DNA from: Acanthopleura granulata
Lineage: Eukaryota; Mollusca; Polyplacophora; Chitonida; Chitonidae
DNA: 64,000 nt
Reading direction: 5' to 3'
Assembly: GCA_016165875.1 (NCBI GenBank)
Contig: JABBOT010000004.1
Coordinates: forward strand, 17,919,672-17,983,671
The notes under the pieces are model-generated. The model was not told where the DNA came from and made no database searches. It saw only the letters and a program-made list of their open reading frames with translations. The translations under genes and the position numbers were made by a program. Below, piece after piece: positions 1 to 12,435 of the stretch (positions are counted from its first letter, which is position 1; each line of letters starts with the position of its first letter).

Positions 1-72
1 ACTAAACAATTCACAACACTATCCTTCGCTTTAATTTTAATATCATAAAATCATATGAATAATCAGTTTTAC

Positions 73-189
73 CCTCAGCAGGTTGATATTTTCGCTTGTT
101 TCGAGGTAGTTAATCAGAGTGGGTTTATATTCCTCCCAGTCATCTGCAATTTTGATCAAGCGCCCAAACTCTTCAAACGTTCTGTTTGC
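73..189 (-). CDS. ABCA1-like exon 10
   Basis: Encodes ANRTFEEFGRLIKIADDWEE and then YKPTLINYLETSENINLLR. This corresponds to the NKTFQEL...MWEELSPKIWTFME part of ABCA1. The acceptor tttcag| is at 190-191 and the donor |gtaaaa at 72. The next exon lies off the left edge. Confidence 0.9.
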
Positions 190-3100
190 CTGAAAGCAGA
201 TTCCAAAATAAATCTGTATGTAATGCAATCACCTCAATTTACTACAAGACATTTCACTTCAAAAGAACGGTTAAATAATGAGGATAAACCAAACTGCTTT
301 TTAAGTTATGTCCAATATTCAGGGCATGAGTGCCTCCTTTGTAAGTCAATGAGGATCATATTGTCACTTGGACTCTTGTCTGATATTATGTCGCACAAGA
401 ATACATCAGGTGGGGGTCTACGCAGTTCAGTCGATTATTGCACTAGCACAGCGTAATGACCCAGGAGCCTGCCACCAATGCAGTCCTTGTGAGTTCAAGT
501 CTTGCTCATGCAGGCTTCCTCTTCGGCCGTACATGGGAAGGTCTGCCAGAAATCTACGGATGGTCGTGGGTTTCCTCCTGGGCTCTAGTTGGTTTCTTCC
601 CGCCATAATGCTGGCCACCGTTGCATAAGTGTAATACAACACCAATCAAATACATAAATAAATGAATAAAGAACACATGATGACACACGTTGCTGAGTCC
701 AACTTGCTGCAATTCAGTAACAGAACCTTACTTGATGTTGACCTTTAACATGTAATACAAGTACATCACATCAAGTAAATTTAATACCAACATTAATCTG
801 AAAACCATGAATCTGATTCTCTTGGAACCATGGTGGTCTTCTACTATAATCTCAGTTTTGAAAATTGAATCCAAACCTGGACCCTGTTCCACAATGTATT
901 CATAGACTAAGTTGATTGTAGCTACCATGACAAAGAGATACGCAGCCATGGTCATTACATTCTACTCAGCTTACGCTTGCTTAGTGGAACAGGGTCCAAG
1001 TTTTATCTGAATAAGTTCTATTCAATTTGTAAAACTATTTTTTCATAAATGTGTTCACTTTTTAAATAATGTTTAAACTCACTATGTTTTTTTTCACCTT
1101 CTGAAAAAAAAGACTCAAAAAATTTTTTGGGGATACTTTAATATATTTTTTCACCTTCTTGATGACTCTCCGAATGGCCGGGGTGTCAGGTGTGTAAGGT
1201 ACGTAGCCTCTCAGGATAGGCTTGATCTGTCTCCATAGTATACGCGTGTATGGAGAGCTCTGGAAGCCCTCAAATAGAGATGCACAAAAAGGAGCTGTGG
1301 AGGCAAAACATCACAGATAAGAGAAATGCAAGCTGATTCATCAATCAAACAGGGTAAATCTTGATAATGTTCCATCTTATGACCTGAAATGACTGCAAGG
1401 ATAAGCAACAAGGCCAGGCAATTAGTTCTAAAACTGCTTGGGCATTTCAGACTTCTAGTATGGCATATGTCTCACCAGACCTTACCAATGTTATGATGTG
1501 TTAAAATACAGTTGATTTTCCCAGGCAGTCTGGTTAAATCTACGAAATGTGTTCAATGTTCATGTAACATAAATGTATTTGCTTCACTACTACATACACG
1601 AGCATATGTCGTTCAGGAATTCAGTCCTCGCAATTTACAGATTTGATAAGTCGACTGAAGGCCACATTTCAAAAGGGAGTACAATACTGCATACCATATT
1701 GTAAACGTAAACTTGTTCTACTTACTAGTGGTGTTGTCTGATTCATCAACATTACTCTCATCTGATTTGTCCTTTTTATCATCGTCTTTTTTTTCATCTT
1801 CTTCCTCATCATCAGGGTTTAGATCAGACATGGAGGATGTGGTAATTGTTCTTCCACAAAACAGTTTTCCAAGGGTTTCAAATGCACTTGAATTAGTAGC
1901 ATTTCCTCTCATGTCACGGAAATCCTGGTACATATTGTTGAAGTCCCTCAGTACTGACTGGTAACTTTCTAATTCTCTCAACTGTCAGGAGGAAATATGA
2001 CTTCATTAAGACATCAACATTCAGTATTTGGAAAATAAATCAGTGTAGAGCATGTATATAGAAAAGTGGCCTGAGGTGAAAAAAAAACTTCTAGATACAA
2101 CACTTTCCTTCCAATAATTACCTACCTAATCTTTTACAACTTTTTCATGCTTTCTTTATTTAAAATTAGTTTGAACAAAGTTTGTTTCTTTCCTGAATTC
2201 CTGAATGTTCAGGGATGGACAGAAAGGATTAACTTACATCACGGGAAAACTGTGCCATCAGTCTGTAGGTTTCAGCATCAGAGTTTAACCCTTTGCCAAT
2301 GTTAGCTAACAGGTATGCATCAATCTGCAAAGAATAATATTAAGTGTCCAAAACTCAAACAACAATAATCAGCTTAACTAACCAATCTGAACAAGAGTAA
2401 TAGCTAATTTGTAGAGATTCAGGTTCACACTCAAATAATCTATGGTCACATATTTAATGAAAGAAAAAATCACTTACACTCTATTAAACAGCCTTCAATC
2501 AATGTTTTTTCTTTACTTAACATCACAGCAATTTGATGATACAAATAATGTACATCTGCTTAACCCTTACTTCATCCCTAAGCAAAGTAGCATTAAAGTC
2601 TGTGGTAAAGTCTTCCCAGAGTTCCCTCCACTGGGCCATTGTCAGATTACACAGCTGCTCCTGGACATCAATGGCTGCCACTGGGTCGTTGAAGTTCAGA
2701 AAGTAGGTCAGCATGGAGTCATTGCACACCAACTCACGAACAGCATCCACTGTGTCATTGAAGGTTGTATTTCCACGTCCTTCAACACGATCCAGCAAAT
2801 CTCTAATTGTGCTGTTCAGCCCACCAACAGCTATAAGCTGCAAATTTAAGAAAAGATAAAACAACATCAACATGGATAAGCATAAACTTTTTCTGTGTAG
2901 TTTGTAAGCATCTAAAGCCTCTTGATTTCCTCATGAAGGCTGAACCAGTGACTTCACTTTAACAAGGTTCTACAAGTACATGTGTGTTGTGGTTACAATG
3001 GTTAAAACTCTGGGGCCAAAAGTAATCAGCAAGAATAACCTGTGAACAAAAAACTGCCTAAAATGGATGAACCTGATGGTTCAAGGCCCTACATCATGTT

Positions 3101-5531
3101 ATCCTGAATCATGACCTTACAAAGTTTAACTTTGAACTGATGCATCTGAACGTTATATTTATCCAACCAATCACTTGCTAACTAATCAACATTTAAACAA
3201 AGTAGATTATTCCAAAAGATCAGGACAAAATGATGACCACAAAGGGCCAGTTGAATGGTTCAGACTCTTTAGCATATATGTAGCTTACAACAGATTATTT
3301 TCACTAGTCACTCACATCTTGAATGTTGAGAGTAGCATTGAGAAGCTCATCCACTGCTCTTTGAGACAGGCTGATGTTCTGCTGCCTTATTTCATTTCGT
3401 AACCGACTGGGGTCCACAATGATGTTGCCAACAGTGATGCCTCCTGGAAACAGAGGAAAATGTGCTCATACAACGAATGGGTCACTGTGCTTGATAACAA
3501 TACTTGAAAGCCACTGATATTCTCCTACCAAGTTAAAATCCATCTCAAATGGAAAACATTACATTAGGTCATGTGATAATAAAACCAGTCACCATGTACA
3601 TATATGAAAGGTAGTTACATACAGGTAAAAATAGAAATTACGCTAAATGACCTAAAATTTCATCCATGGCGTAGCTGGTTACACTTCTTGCATCTGACAG
3701 TTTTGTTCACTTTAGAAAGGTGGTCTGAGGTTTGTTTGGAACATAGTAAAATATCTTATTGGAAAATGGAAGTTTCTTTGCCTCTAAAAAAGCAAAAGTG
3801 GCCAGATAAAGTTTCAAAACCTGGCATTAATACTACTTATACCATAATTAAGTGTTGGTTTGCAACTGACCTACTGCCGTGCCATTCCTAATCATATCTG
3901 CTAATTTGACAAGACTCTCCCAATCTTCAATGAGCCTGAAGATCTCCTCACGACTTGTACTGTTTGCCAACAGTTCCTCCACATCATACAGTAGCTTGGT
4001 CAACCTTGTGAAAATACAGCCATAAAGCCGTGTCATTCAGATGCTGTTACACATGTAGTCTAATGTGCAGCAATTATCCACAGACAAATACATAGTGCTA
4101 CTTTACTTTGCTAGTTCCTTTAATGAACGCCATATCAATATCTTTACTTTTCTGACCAAAACTGGGAGAGATGTGTTATTTTTCGTTTTTTAAGAGTACT
4201 AATTTGAAAGGCTAACTGTTGTGTAGGACAATAACCAAATATTTGATAACACAAAAAAATTTCTGTTCTATCTTATAAAGGGAAGGTCTTATTCTGATAC
4301 ACGTATGTGCATACTTACAGAGAGCGATTGAAGTTGTCTATAAAGCCTGGAAATTCATCTGGTGTTACTGTGTGGTGACACGTGTTGTTGAGGGTGCACA
4401 TAAAACCTTGTAAAAAGGTCAAAGGCCCTGCAGAGGGCATAGGCTTCCCATCAAAATGACCTACAAAATTAGAGTAAATAATAAAGAGTGTATCTGCATA
4501 GTAATATCATTCCAAACAGAAATAATCACCTTTCAACTTTCAATTTTTTTCAAAAAAGGAAAATTTGAAACAACATATCACATTCCATGACAAACATAGT
4601 TCTCTGAAAGGTAAACCGATTTTAATCTTAAGAACACAGATTTCACTCATCAGTGAACATATTTCACTCCACATTAAACATATTTCCACCCATAAAGAAC
4701 AACTTAACCTCTTGAGTTCCTCTTAATACTAAACATGGAGGCTGGTCTTTATTCTATTGAAATGAAAAAGGTAGGGATTTTGACATTCAGAGAACATAAA
4801 ATAAACCTTCCAAAATCCCAATAAAACTTTATAGCAGTACTCTGTTTTGGAGGGGAAGGGGGTGGAAGCTGGGTATACCTAAACTATGATTGCGGTTTTT
4901 ATGAATGATCATTAATGTTACTGTCTCCTTTCATGTATTAATCAATTTTGGCCTTACATTCTTGAACTTTTTCCTTTAGGTCTGGACGTGTTCTCACAGC
5001 AACCAGGATGAAAAATAAGCACAATGGCCAAATTATTTCCACAGCAACCCGCAGCTGCAAACAAAATCAATACACTGTTAGCTATAAAACAGCGGTATTT
5101 AATTATGATATACCCTGCTACATGTAATTTGCTACTGATCCAGGTAAGCCTGGAATTAAAATCATTCATTATCATAGATGATTAGGCCTCATACATGGAG
5201 CTGAACTCATTTGAAATTTGCATGGAATTTCCTTGCTAACTGGAGCGAATATGCACTCACAAAAGAGTAATATATAATTATTGTAATATTGTAATTTTCA
5301 AGAAAAAAAAAATGCATGGATATCCAAAAATATGGATATCATCTATTTACTAACATGTAAATTTACATTATTTGACTGGTGTTATCTACATGTACATTCA
5401 AACAAAGTAATATTTGTCCTCTTACAAAATCAGAAAAAGTACTGTATTTCACGACTTACCCTCTGTCGTCTCTTCAGTGTAAAATTTTTCCAAATCAGGA
5501 GTTTCAGTTGACTGAAGAAGCCCATGTTCAT
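73..5531 (-). CDS. ABCA1-like ABC transporter, first ten coding exons (partial, runs off left edge)
   Basis: Full-size ABC transporters of subfamily A flip or export phospholipid and sterol at membranes. Ten exons join in frame: 5460-5531, 4958-5054, 4319-4460, 3871-4004, 3316-3443, 2571-2837, 2238-2324, 1726-1981, 1155-1294 and 73-189. They total 1,440 nt (480 codons), and every junction has AG/GT ends and matching phase. The protein opens with MGFFSQLKLLIWKNFTLKRR, then a first membrane helix (about residues 25-45). Next comes ECHF-GKPMPSAGPLTFLQGF, matching the ABCA1/4/7 signature after TM1. A long extracellular domain rich in N-x-S/T sites follows. Exons 9-10 (YTPDTPAIRRV, then NRTFEEF) align with the ABCA1 segment YTPDTPATRQV...NKTF. 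The rest of the ectodomain, the helices and both nucleotide-binding domains lie beyond base 1. ABCA1, ABCA4 and ABCA7 cannot be told apart from this part; ABCA2 fits less well. Known from the family: the subfamily and its role. Seen: sequence and splice sites. Confidence 0.94.
428..665 (+). mobile_element. tRNA-derived SINE copy
   Basis: Contains a B-box-like GAGTTCAAGTCTT, then a conserved body (TACATGGGAAGGTCTGCCAG, GGATGGTCGTGGGTTTCC) and a tail ending ACCAATCAAATACATAAATA. Copies of the same body occur near 15.7, 21.1, 37.2, 41.7, 54.0 and 58.3 kb, which shows it is a dispersed repeat. It lies in an ABCA gene intron region or beyond exon 10, opposite to the gene. Confidence 0.8.
873..1003. 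mobile_element. Short MITE-like element with 18-bp inverted ends
   Basis: Bases 873-890 and 986-1003 are inverted copies of AAACCTGGACCCTGTTCC with one mismatch, enclosing about 95 bp. The GGACCCTGTTCCAC end resembles the GGxCCxGTTTCAC end of the larger element at 10.3 kb. It sits in the intron between ABCA exons 9 and 10. No clear target-site duplication is visible. Confidence 0.55.
1155..1294 (-). CDS. ABCA1-like exon 9
   Basis: Encodes PFCASLFEGFQSSPYTRILW, RQIKPILRGYVPYTPDTPAI and RRVIKK. It aligns closely with the SSPLSRIIWKALKPLL...YTPDTPATR part of ABCA1 and is the best-conserved exon in this half of the gene. The donor |gtgaaa at 1155 is weak but the phase (0) is right for exon 10. 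Confidence 0.92.
1726..1981 (-). CDS. ABCA1-like exon 8 with acidic/lysine low-complexity insert
   Basis: Begins LRELESYQSVLRDFNNMYQ, then FETLGKLFCGRT. After that comes about 30 residues made almost entirely of D, E, K, S and N (around bases 1735-1830) before an N-T-T sequon. The exon ends ACC ACT A|gtaagt. In ABCA1 this place holds a shorter region with a few acidic residues and an N-S-T-T-P-Y-C motif, which matches the junction into exon 9 (T-T-P-F-C). The insert remains in frame and is flanked by conserved sequence, so it is real coding sequence and not intron. Confidence 0.88.
2571..2837 (-). CDS. ABCA1-like exon 6, extracellular domain
   Basis: An 89-codon exon with phase 0 at both ends. 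It carries RELVCND and VQEQLCNLTMAQWRELWED, corresponding to the cysteine-bearing LCNGS...ELCGLP segment of ABCA1. Several N-x-S/T sites (NSTI, NTTF, NDSM, NLTM, NATL) fit a glycosylated ectodomain. Neighbouring exons 4 (3871-4004), 5 (3316-3443) and 7 (2238-2324) are also phase-consistent. Confidence 0.88.
4319..4460 (-). CDS. ABCA1-like exon 3, start of the extracellular domain
   Basis: Encodes CHFDGKPMPSAGPLTFLQGF and then MCTLNNTCHHTVTPDEFPGF. The MPSAG motif and following Q-G are diagnostic of the ABCA1/4/7 group. Two cysteines and an N-N-T sequon are present. Confidence 0.92.
4958..5054 (-). CDS. ABCA1-like exon 2, first transmembrane helix
   Basis: Encodes LRVAVEIIWPLCLFFILVAV, the first membrane-spanning helix, followed by a charged stretch RTRPDLKEKVQE. 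The acceptor is ttgcag| and the donor is |gtaagg. The split codon GAA T|GT rebuilds the E-C pair that precedes HF in ABCA1. Confidence 0.92.
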
Positions 5532-5633
5532 GCGTAAAGCTTGACCTTCATGCGGTTCACAAATAAACCACAAATGCAAGCAAGTCTTCAGTATCAGAAA
5601 TTAGCTGCTACAGTACCAATTAGGATACATCCT
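5460..5633 (-). CDS. ABCA1-like coding exon 1 with 5' UTR
   Basis: The exon begins after a strong polypyrimidine tract and AG (exon start 5633), so at least one non-coding exon lies upstream. Two in-frame ATGs occur, at 5531 (MNMGFF) and 5525 (MGFF). Vertebrate ABCA proteins usually begin with M-x-F-x-Q-L, which favours 5525, but 5531 is the first ATG. The exon ends CGA CAG AGG | gtaagt at 5460. A possible donor (acacag|gttagt) for the missing upstream exon lies at 7588, a weak guess. Confidence 0.85.
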
Positions 5634-8600
5634 CTGAAAAGACAAAAGAAAATACAATTCACATCTTTTCAATGGGTTCAGTAGAGGGCAGAAGTTTGTT
5701 TTATTTTCTGCTGTTGTTGCTCACGTATACGAATACAAACAGGTGCAAAATTTGACATGTTTCTCAATGAAAAGTAACACTGAAACCCATATCTGCACTG
5801 CTCAACTTTAAAGACTTCTAAAACATACTGTAAATGCCGGTTTTTCACAGAACATCTACTTTCGTGAATTTCGCAGAAATAATTTCCACAAAATATACGA
5901 CCAGTGAATATACAATCCTATACAGAGTCTGAAGTCCTTTCAATATGGAAGGTACATATACTGCAGGAAAAAAAAACAAAAGTCCATGTAAATAACCATA
6001 TTTTTAGTCTCAAACAAATTTATTCTTTATTACCGCCAAGACTTACACTGCTCTATATTATCACGTCAACCTATTTGACCCACACTAGGATACAAACTCA
6101 ACATGTTGATCGGTAAGTAGGTAACACCAGCATGATGTGATTTTAATCCTGCAATATAAGTGGCCTCAGATGGATTCAGTCGAGCCTTTAAGCGTATTTG
6201 TTGTAAGCTGATTAAAATTTTGGTTTGAGCTGTATTGAAACCGATGAGTCTTGAGTTCATCATTATTACTGTCTTCATAAACAGTATCCCACGAAATTTA
6301 ATTCCAATGAAGTTGTTTCAAAGCAAGTCCACAAAAGTTAATTTGAGCAAAAAAAAAAAAAAAAAAAGGCATTTACAGTATATATAAAGCTGAGCCAGAG
6401 TTTGTAACATGTGCTTTTGTGGGCTGACAATTTACTCCAGTTAGCGCACATGGTAAACCTCAGATCCTCAGCAAATTTTTGACACACCTATTCCTGTGTG
6501 ACCTACACATTTGCATTACCAGTGGTAATTACATGTAAATGGTCTTCAAAAAGCAAAATCTGCACCCATGGCACCTCTGAGTGCTGTTGATCACTTATCA
6601 TCACCAAAGCCCCGCAGCGTAGCAGAAAAATCTACAAATTCCCTGTCCAAGGTTGGGATTGAACTGACACACAGATGCAAGACCATTTGAACAACACCTC
6701 ACTTGCTTTTCTCTAAAGACCCTTTCTTGGTAATGGTTTATTTACACTACGAAATGTGTAAATATCTACAGTTTACATACTGAAGAGATCAGAATCAACA
6801 CCAAACCATAATAAATGTATAGGTTAATCACTTTTCCGTTCAGAAGTAAGGAACTAGCACTGTGTATTAATGATAAGAAGAAATGTCAATAAAATTTTCA
6901 AACATGTACCATGCAAGACCTCAAATTTGAAAAAAAATCCATCTGAAAAAGGCATACTTGTAGAGGGAACATAAAAATACTTATACGATAGAGAACAGTA
7001 CAAGAAGGCCAAGAACATAATATAAGCAGCACCTTTTTGATGAACTGCAAAATGTGCATGTCCTATATATTTCCTTTATTGTATCACTGGGACTTGTTGT
7101 ATATGTACATATTCATGATACTGGCCAGTACTAGAACACTTCTATGTCCTTTCCATACAGATACACATACATATTCAAGTTTTGAGAAATATTTATTTTC
7201 ATCAAGGACACATATCTTTTACCCAGCCATCATTAAAGACAAACAGATTTCTTAACCTTTAGTCTTAACACTGGTTTTACATTTCTAACAGAACACATGG
7301 GTAACCTTGGGCTGATATTACTAGATTTAAATTTCAATCCCCCCCAAAAAAAAGAAGAAAATAAAATTTCCAACACAAAAAGAGAAACCGCATGATACTG
7401 CACTCTATGCACATGACAGTGCTGCTCTTCAGCACCTGTGGACACTGACACTTGACTTTCATAAATATATGTACAGCAAACTAAGAGCTGTCATGCAAAC
7501 TGTCACATACACCTATGATGTAACCCCAATGCAGTTAAACCAGCTCCATTCATTTGATTCTATCTAACAAATTCAAGATAAACTAACCTGTGTGTAAGAT
7601 GTTGCTGTTATGGTTGTAGGGTAGCACACACACAAATAAGCACCTGTAACCTCAGCAGTCATGGATGTGCCTGGCTTCACCTGGCTGGTTTCACTTTATG
7701 GCTGACATAGTTGTCCTACCTATTGACATGCCCTTATAGACCCTTACACTTACAACCTATTTATATACAACCACCAGCTAAGCCCTTACAGTACTGCGTA
7801 GTAGCACAATTTACTGAGGGAGTTTCAATGAACAGGTGGATATTTACATAAGCCCATCCAGGTGTTACACGGAGGCAGTTCACTTACTATTTTCTGGCTG
7901 ATGTGACTGAGGGGACTATGTCAAAATGATAAGCAGGTTTTCACTTGAATCAAATAAATGCAATCTGCTTTTAATATTTGGGTGTGAATTTTGAGCTCAA
8001 TTTACTACAGAAAACTATGGTATAAGCTGGAACTGTGTTCAGTCAATGATACTCACATATACAACTCATGTAGACTTGCTACTCATACTGATCAACTAGA
8101 CAGTCCCTTTGCTCCGTCTGGTCATTGAGCTTTCCAAATTATTTTTTGTTAAAGGTTTACAAAGTTTTACACTTTAACAATAAAACGAAGTCTAATATTT
8201 AAATTCTTCTAGTGCAGCTAGATTTTTACACATATGTAAGGGAAACTGAGGGAGTACGGCCCATGACCGGATCATACTGAAGATTACTGAACAGGTATCA
8301 ACTTTGTTTGGGTTAAAAAAGCAATACATGGGGCTGGCCACTTTGTTTGAAAGACTACTGCAAACTGAATTTCTATTAATACCTTTGAAGATCTAAAGAC
8401 CTATTTAAAAGTTAGGTAATCCAGGCAATGTGTGCCAAACTTGAATCGTCTTGTTCATTTTATCACTAAAGCATGAAACTTGGAACATTTGTAGCCTACG
8501 TCCTTCTGAAGGTTTTCAGATGTGGAGTCATAGCGGAAATGACATCTTTTGACCCTAGCGGCCACTTTGCTTCCGTCGTTATACAGAAACGTATTTTCAT

Positions 8601-10294
8601 CATTATCTCTGTTCGCAGACGAGATCTGATATCAAATACAGATTCTGCACCCATATTTTGATGGTCTGTTTTTAACAAGATGCCATTTAGAGCAACATCA
8701 GATGCACGTAATACTCTGTTCCTCGAAATTAAGGCCATTATTATAGAATTTAACCCGTTAAATTATATACATGTACTTATAACCTTAGTACGGGATTACA
8801 CAACATCTTATTGTCAATGTTTTCCTGGGTAAGGTAACAAATGTAGAACGTCTGGACCTGTCTGAGTCAAAATGGCTCTCCCCATCGTATGCAAAGGCAC
8901 TGAAGAAACTATTTGCAGACTAGTTGTTGCAGTATAGCATTTTCGATGGTCCAATGCAAGAACAAATTCCCAGGATAACACAGACAAAGAAACATCATGA
9001 CCATTTACATAGTACTGTACTCATCTACTGTTACTGCTACCACAGAAAAATTAAAGGCAGAAATTTCAGCAGAAAGTAAAATGTCCATGTAGCAACAATT
9101 CTGAAAAGCCTAATATGGTCATATGATAAGTCATGCAACAAAAGTGGTTTGGAAGGCAGTGTAAGAAGTCAATCTCGATGTCCTCACACAGCCCTCTACA
9201 CCACACCACAGGGTCAACAGAGTGCATATTCACAATGGCTTCACATCTCGAAATCTGCAGAAGCACCTAATCTACCATTCTGCCAACTTTCATGTTTTTA
9301 TGGCACAATGCACAGTTTTTGCAAACATCATCTGTACTAAAAGTACTCTTTGAGATATTGTAAATATGACAGAAACAATAGTAGTTATGGAACTCACTAG
9401 GAAGACTAGAGGAAATACGTGAGAATGGTAGACCATACTGACTGCATCTGCAGTATCTCAACCATACAGAGATATAATCCCTCTGATGTTATGGTACCTT
9501 AAACTAGATAGTTCTTTGATTATTAGGGTCAATCGCTAATTAAAGACATTAAATATTTTGGTGATGGAATGCTTTCAGGACCAGCACACTGTAAGGCATC
9601 AGATGACTGCTAATGTTTATTTTGTTTACATATACCTCTTGGCAATATTTAACAAGTGTAATGATGTGAATGTAATACTTGAATTACAGGTGTACATCAT
9701 GTACACCATTATGTTCGCCATTAATCTTTATTCTTTCACGACATTTAGATCATAAAAAAGTAAAACCCCTGTCACAAAACTCTACATTAAAAGATCTGTA
9801 AGTGAAACAACATGTAGATTTGACAAGTTTCCATCCTAGCAATATTAAGGCATTTCAGTGTATGGCTGACATTTTATCTACAAACACTTCCGCACAATTA
9901 TTACCATCATGAAAATGCATTCCTTCACTATAAACTGTAAGATAACTTACTTACACATCACTTTATAAATGATTTTTTTTTTCTTAATTTAAAACCTTTT
10001 ACAATAAATTACTACAATAACATAACCTAGCCTCCACTGAATTACCAACATCCACAATTAAGAGCAACAAGTCAGCAAAATCTCCACATGTAGATACATG
10101 TACAAGAGCTGTAATGTACAAGCACCTGACTTATGTCTGCTGTTCTCTCACCGTAGCTCTACGTCCAAGAGAATATTAAAAAGGAGTGGTACCGTGTCTG
10201 TATATAGCCATGTGCTACTACATGCTGTGACAAAAAATTATCAAAATCAGTAGATGTTTAAAGGTCCCAACTTGTTTACAATCCAACAAAATCT
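5634..10294. other. Non-coding stretch upstream of the ABCA gene
   Basis: No exon of either gene and no convincing coding frame is seen. It should hold the upstream non-coding exon(s) and promoter of the ABCA gene. Candidates are a donor-like site at 7588 (minus strand) and the locally CpG-containing patch at 8.47-8.90 kb. A poly-A run lies at about 6348-6367. Confidence 0.5.
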
Positions 10295-10847
10295 GGGTCC
10301 TGTTTCACAAAGCAATTTTGGGCTTTAGCCCAAAATGGTAATCCAAATTATACTGTTAAATACATGCATCGCATAGGTCAAATCTTGACAGCTGATTCTA
10401 TTCGCAGATTTGGGGTGGTGTCATAGCAGCTCTGAGCCAATCAACGGCACTGCCTTTGGTCATGTGACTACAGCAGGCGAGTGAAAACAAACAAAATTTA
10501 ATCCAGGCGAGACAGGCCTTGTATTAGATTCTGCCATATACAATGAAAAATAAAGCTTTCAAACAAGAAATTTTTCTGCAAAAGGTAATTGGAATTTGTC
10601 CAGCCTTCAAATATGAGAGTTTCAGGGACCTTCACTTCATTAAACTTTAGAAATCGGCAAAAATCAGCATTTTGGTCATTTATCCCAATCACCTCCACTC
10701 CTTGTGAAGTACCCAGATATTCAAACTACGAATGGTGTCCTAGGGTGATTTCGGCCCACTTTGAGCATCCAGCATCAAATATTCTGTTTTCTACAAAAGA
10801 TTAAAGGTTTGGGCTTTAACAAAAATTTGCTTGGTGAAACCAGCCCC
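10295..10847. mobile_element. MITE-like element with imperfect terminal inverted repeats
   Basis: The left end GGGTCCTGTTTCACAAAGCA followed by TTTTGGGCTTTAGCCC is matched, inverted, by the right end (reverse complement GGGGCTGGTTTCACCAAGCA, then AATTTTTGTTAAAGCCC). The element is about 550 bp with no transposase, consistent with a non-autonomous DNA transposon. Confidence 0.5.
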
Positions 10848-12430
10848 TGAGTTCAAAAATGCTTTTTAGGCATGAAAAAAATGAAACAAGAAAAGTTACA
10901 CGGGCTTACTTGCTCTGAATAGTCATCATGTGATTTTAATCATTCTGACTGGAAGCAGATATTGTAATTGGCCTGATGGCATACTATAGTTCTAGTCAGA
11001 AACCGATCCATTTAGAATTCTTAAGGGCTTCCAAACAATGATGCATTTGATGTAAGCAGTTATATGTGCAATCATAACATCCTTTGTACACTGTTAAAAG
11101 TGAAAGCAAGAATAGAGGAGTCTTGATGGCTTCCTTTGCGCTCCCTCACTATTTGAGCTTCTGACATTTACCTTGTCAATTTATGAACCGAATGTCAGAA
11201 ATAATATGGAGGTAATACCGGTGTGTTTTACAATGGCAAATGTATATTTTTGGATTGAGTGGCACAAATCAACCACCACGAGCATAATACTCTATGTTTA
11301 AGCAGAAGGATGGCCTGTGTAACACTGCTAATACTCTCACATACCGGATCAGTTGTCAGTGCAAGGTGTGCTGGCCTAAAACTCGCGACCTTCGCCCGTA
11401 CAGTCCACGAAATAAACCTCAAAATACAGTAATTCTCCATCTAACATATATTTCTGTGTAGCTAAGAATGTGCTCTTTTTGATTGTTTTACTTTGATTGA
11501 TGTCTAGGTAACAATGTATGTGGTCAATTGTGTCAGGCTGACCTCCGTCTAGTCCGGTCTTTATGCCTGTCTGGCCTATCATTCCGGTCTTTAGGTCGAC
11601 CCGTGCAAGTTTTACCCTCCTGCGCAACATTACAGGTCACAAATGTTATTATGATTAATGCCAGCGTTAACCTTGCGAACAAATTACCAAATAACTGCAC
11701 TTCGACGTGTGTAGATGTCCTTCCATCAACCCCGTTTTCTTTCAATTAAGCCATCAAGGCCACCTGCACTGAACTTAAGGTAATAAAACAAGAGAAAGGC
11801 GAGACCCCCCCCCCTCCCAAACAACCAGGCTGGATGCGCAACATCACACGTCAGTTTAACAGAATTTAAGTAGAGGAGCCAAAGTCTGGTTTCGACATTT
11901 CATAATGAAACGACAATCGCTTACCGTAATACTGCATGCAAATTCCTGGCTCCTCTGGTTGGTTTTGTATTGAATCCTTCTTTTCTCGAATCGTTTCTAT
12001 AAACACCCTGTCTGACACTACTTTTCTACTTGCTATGTATTTCGTAACATGAGGGATTGTTATAAACTATGCACCTGCTTAGCAAATGAAAAACGGATCG
12101 GTTCCGCTTAAATTTTTTTTTTTTTTTTTATATGGGGTAGTTAGAGAAATGAAATGAAATCTTTATTCTGTTCTCGGAAATTTTCGGTTTTTGAGCTACC
12201 TATGTAACAGTGTGAATCCTGCACTGAAAAAACTCCATATCACGGAGATTACCGGATTCTCTTGATCGTTGGCTAAACAGGGCGGACTGCGGGAATTTTT
12301 GACCGAAGCAAAAGCATTGCTCTAGAACACCCGATGTGGCAATAACACAAGCGTTTTAAAACCACTCAGCTGATCATTGCTGACTGGGGAACTCACAGGT
12401 TTTAAAAGGTAGGCAGCGTCTTAATACGGC
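10848..12430. other. Non-coding stretch, slightly GC-richer around 11.36-11.65 kb
   Basis: No recognisable gene. The patch at about 11,360-11,650 contains CpG dinucleotides and TCCGGTCTTTA repeated twice. It could be regulatory for the divergent ABCA gene, but this is a guess. Confidence 0.3.
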
Positions 12431-12435
12431 TAGAA

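Noticed and set aside
728..955. 75-codon minus-strand frame with hydrophobic runs, in the ABCA locus
   Set aside because: ABCA exons 9 and 10 already join in phase without it, it overlaps the MITE-like palindrome, and it does not resemble any ABCA segment.
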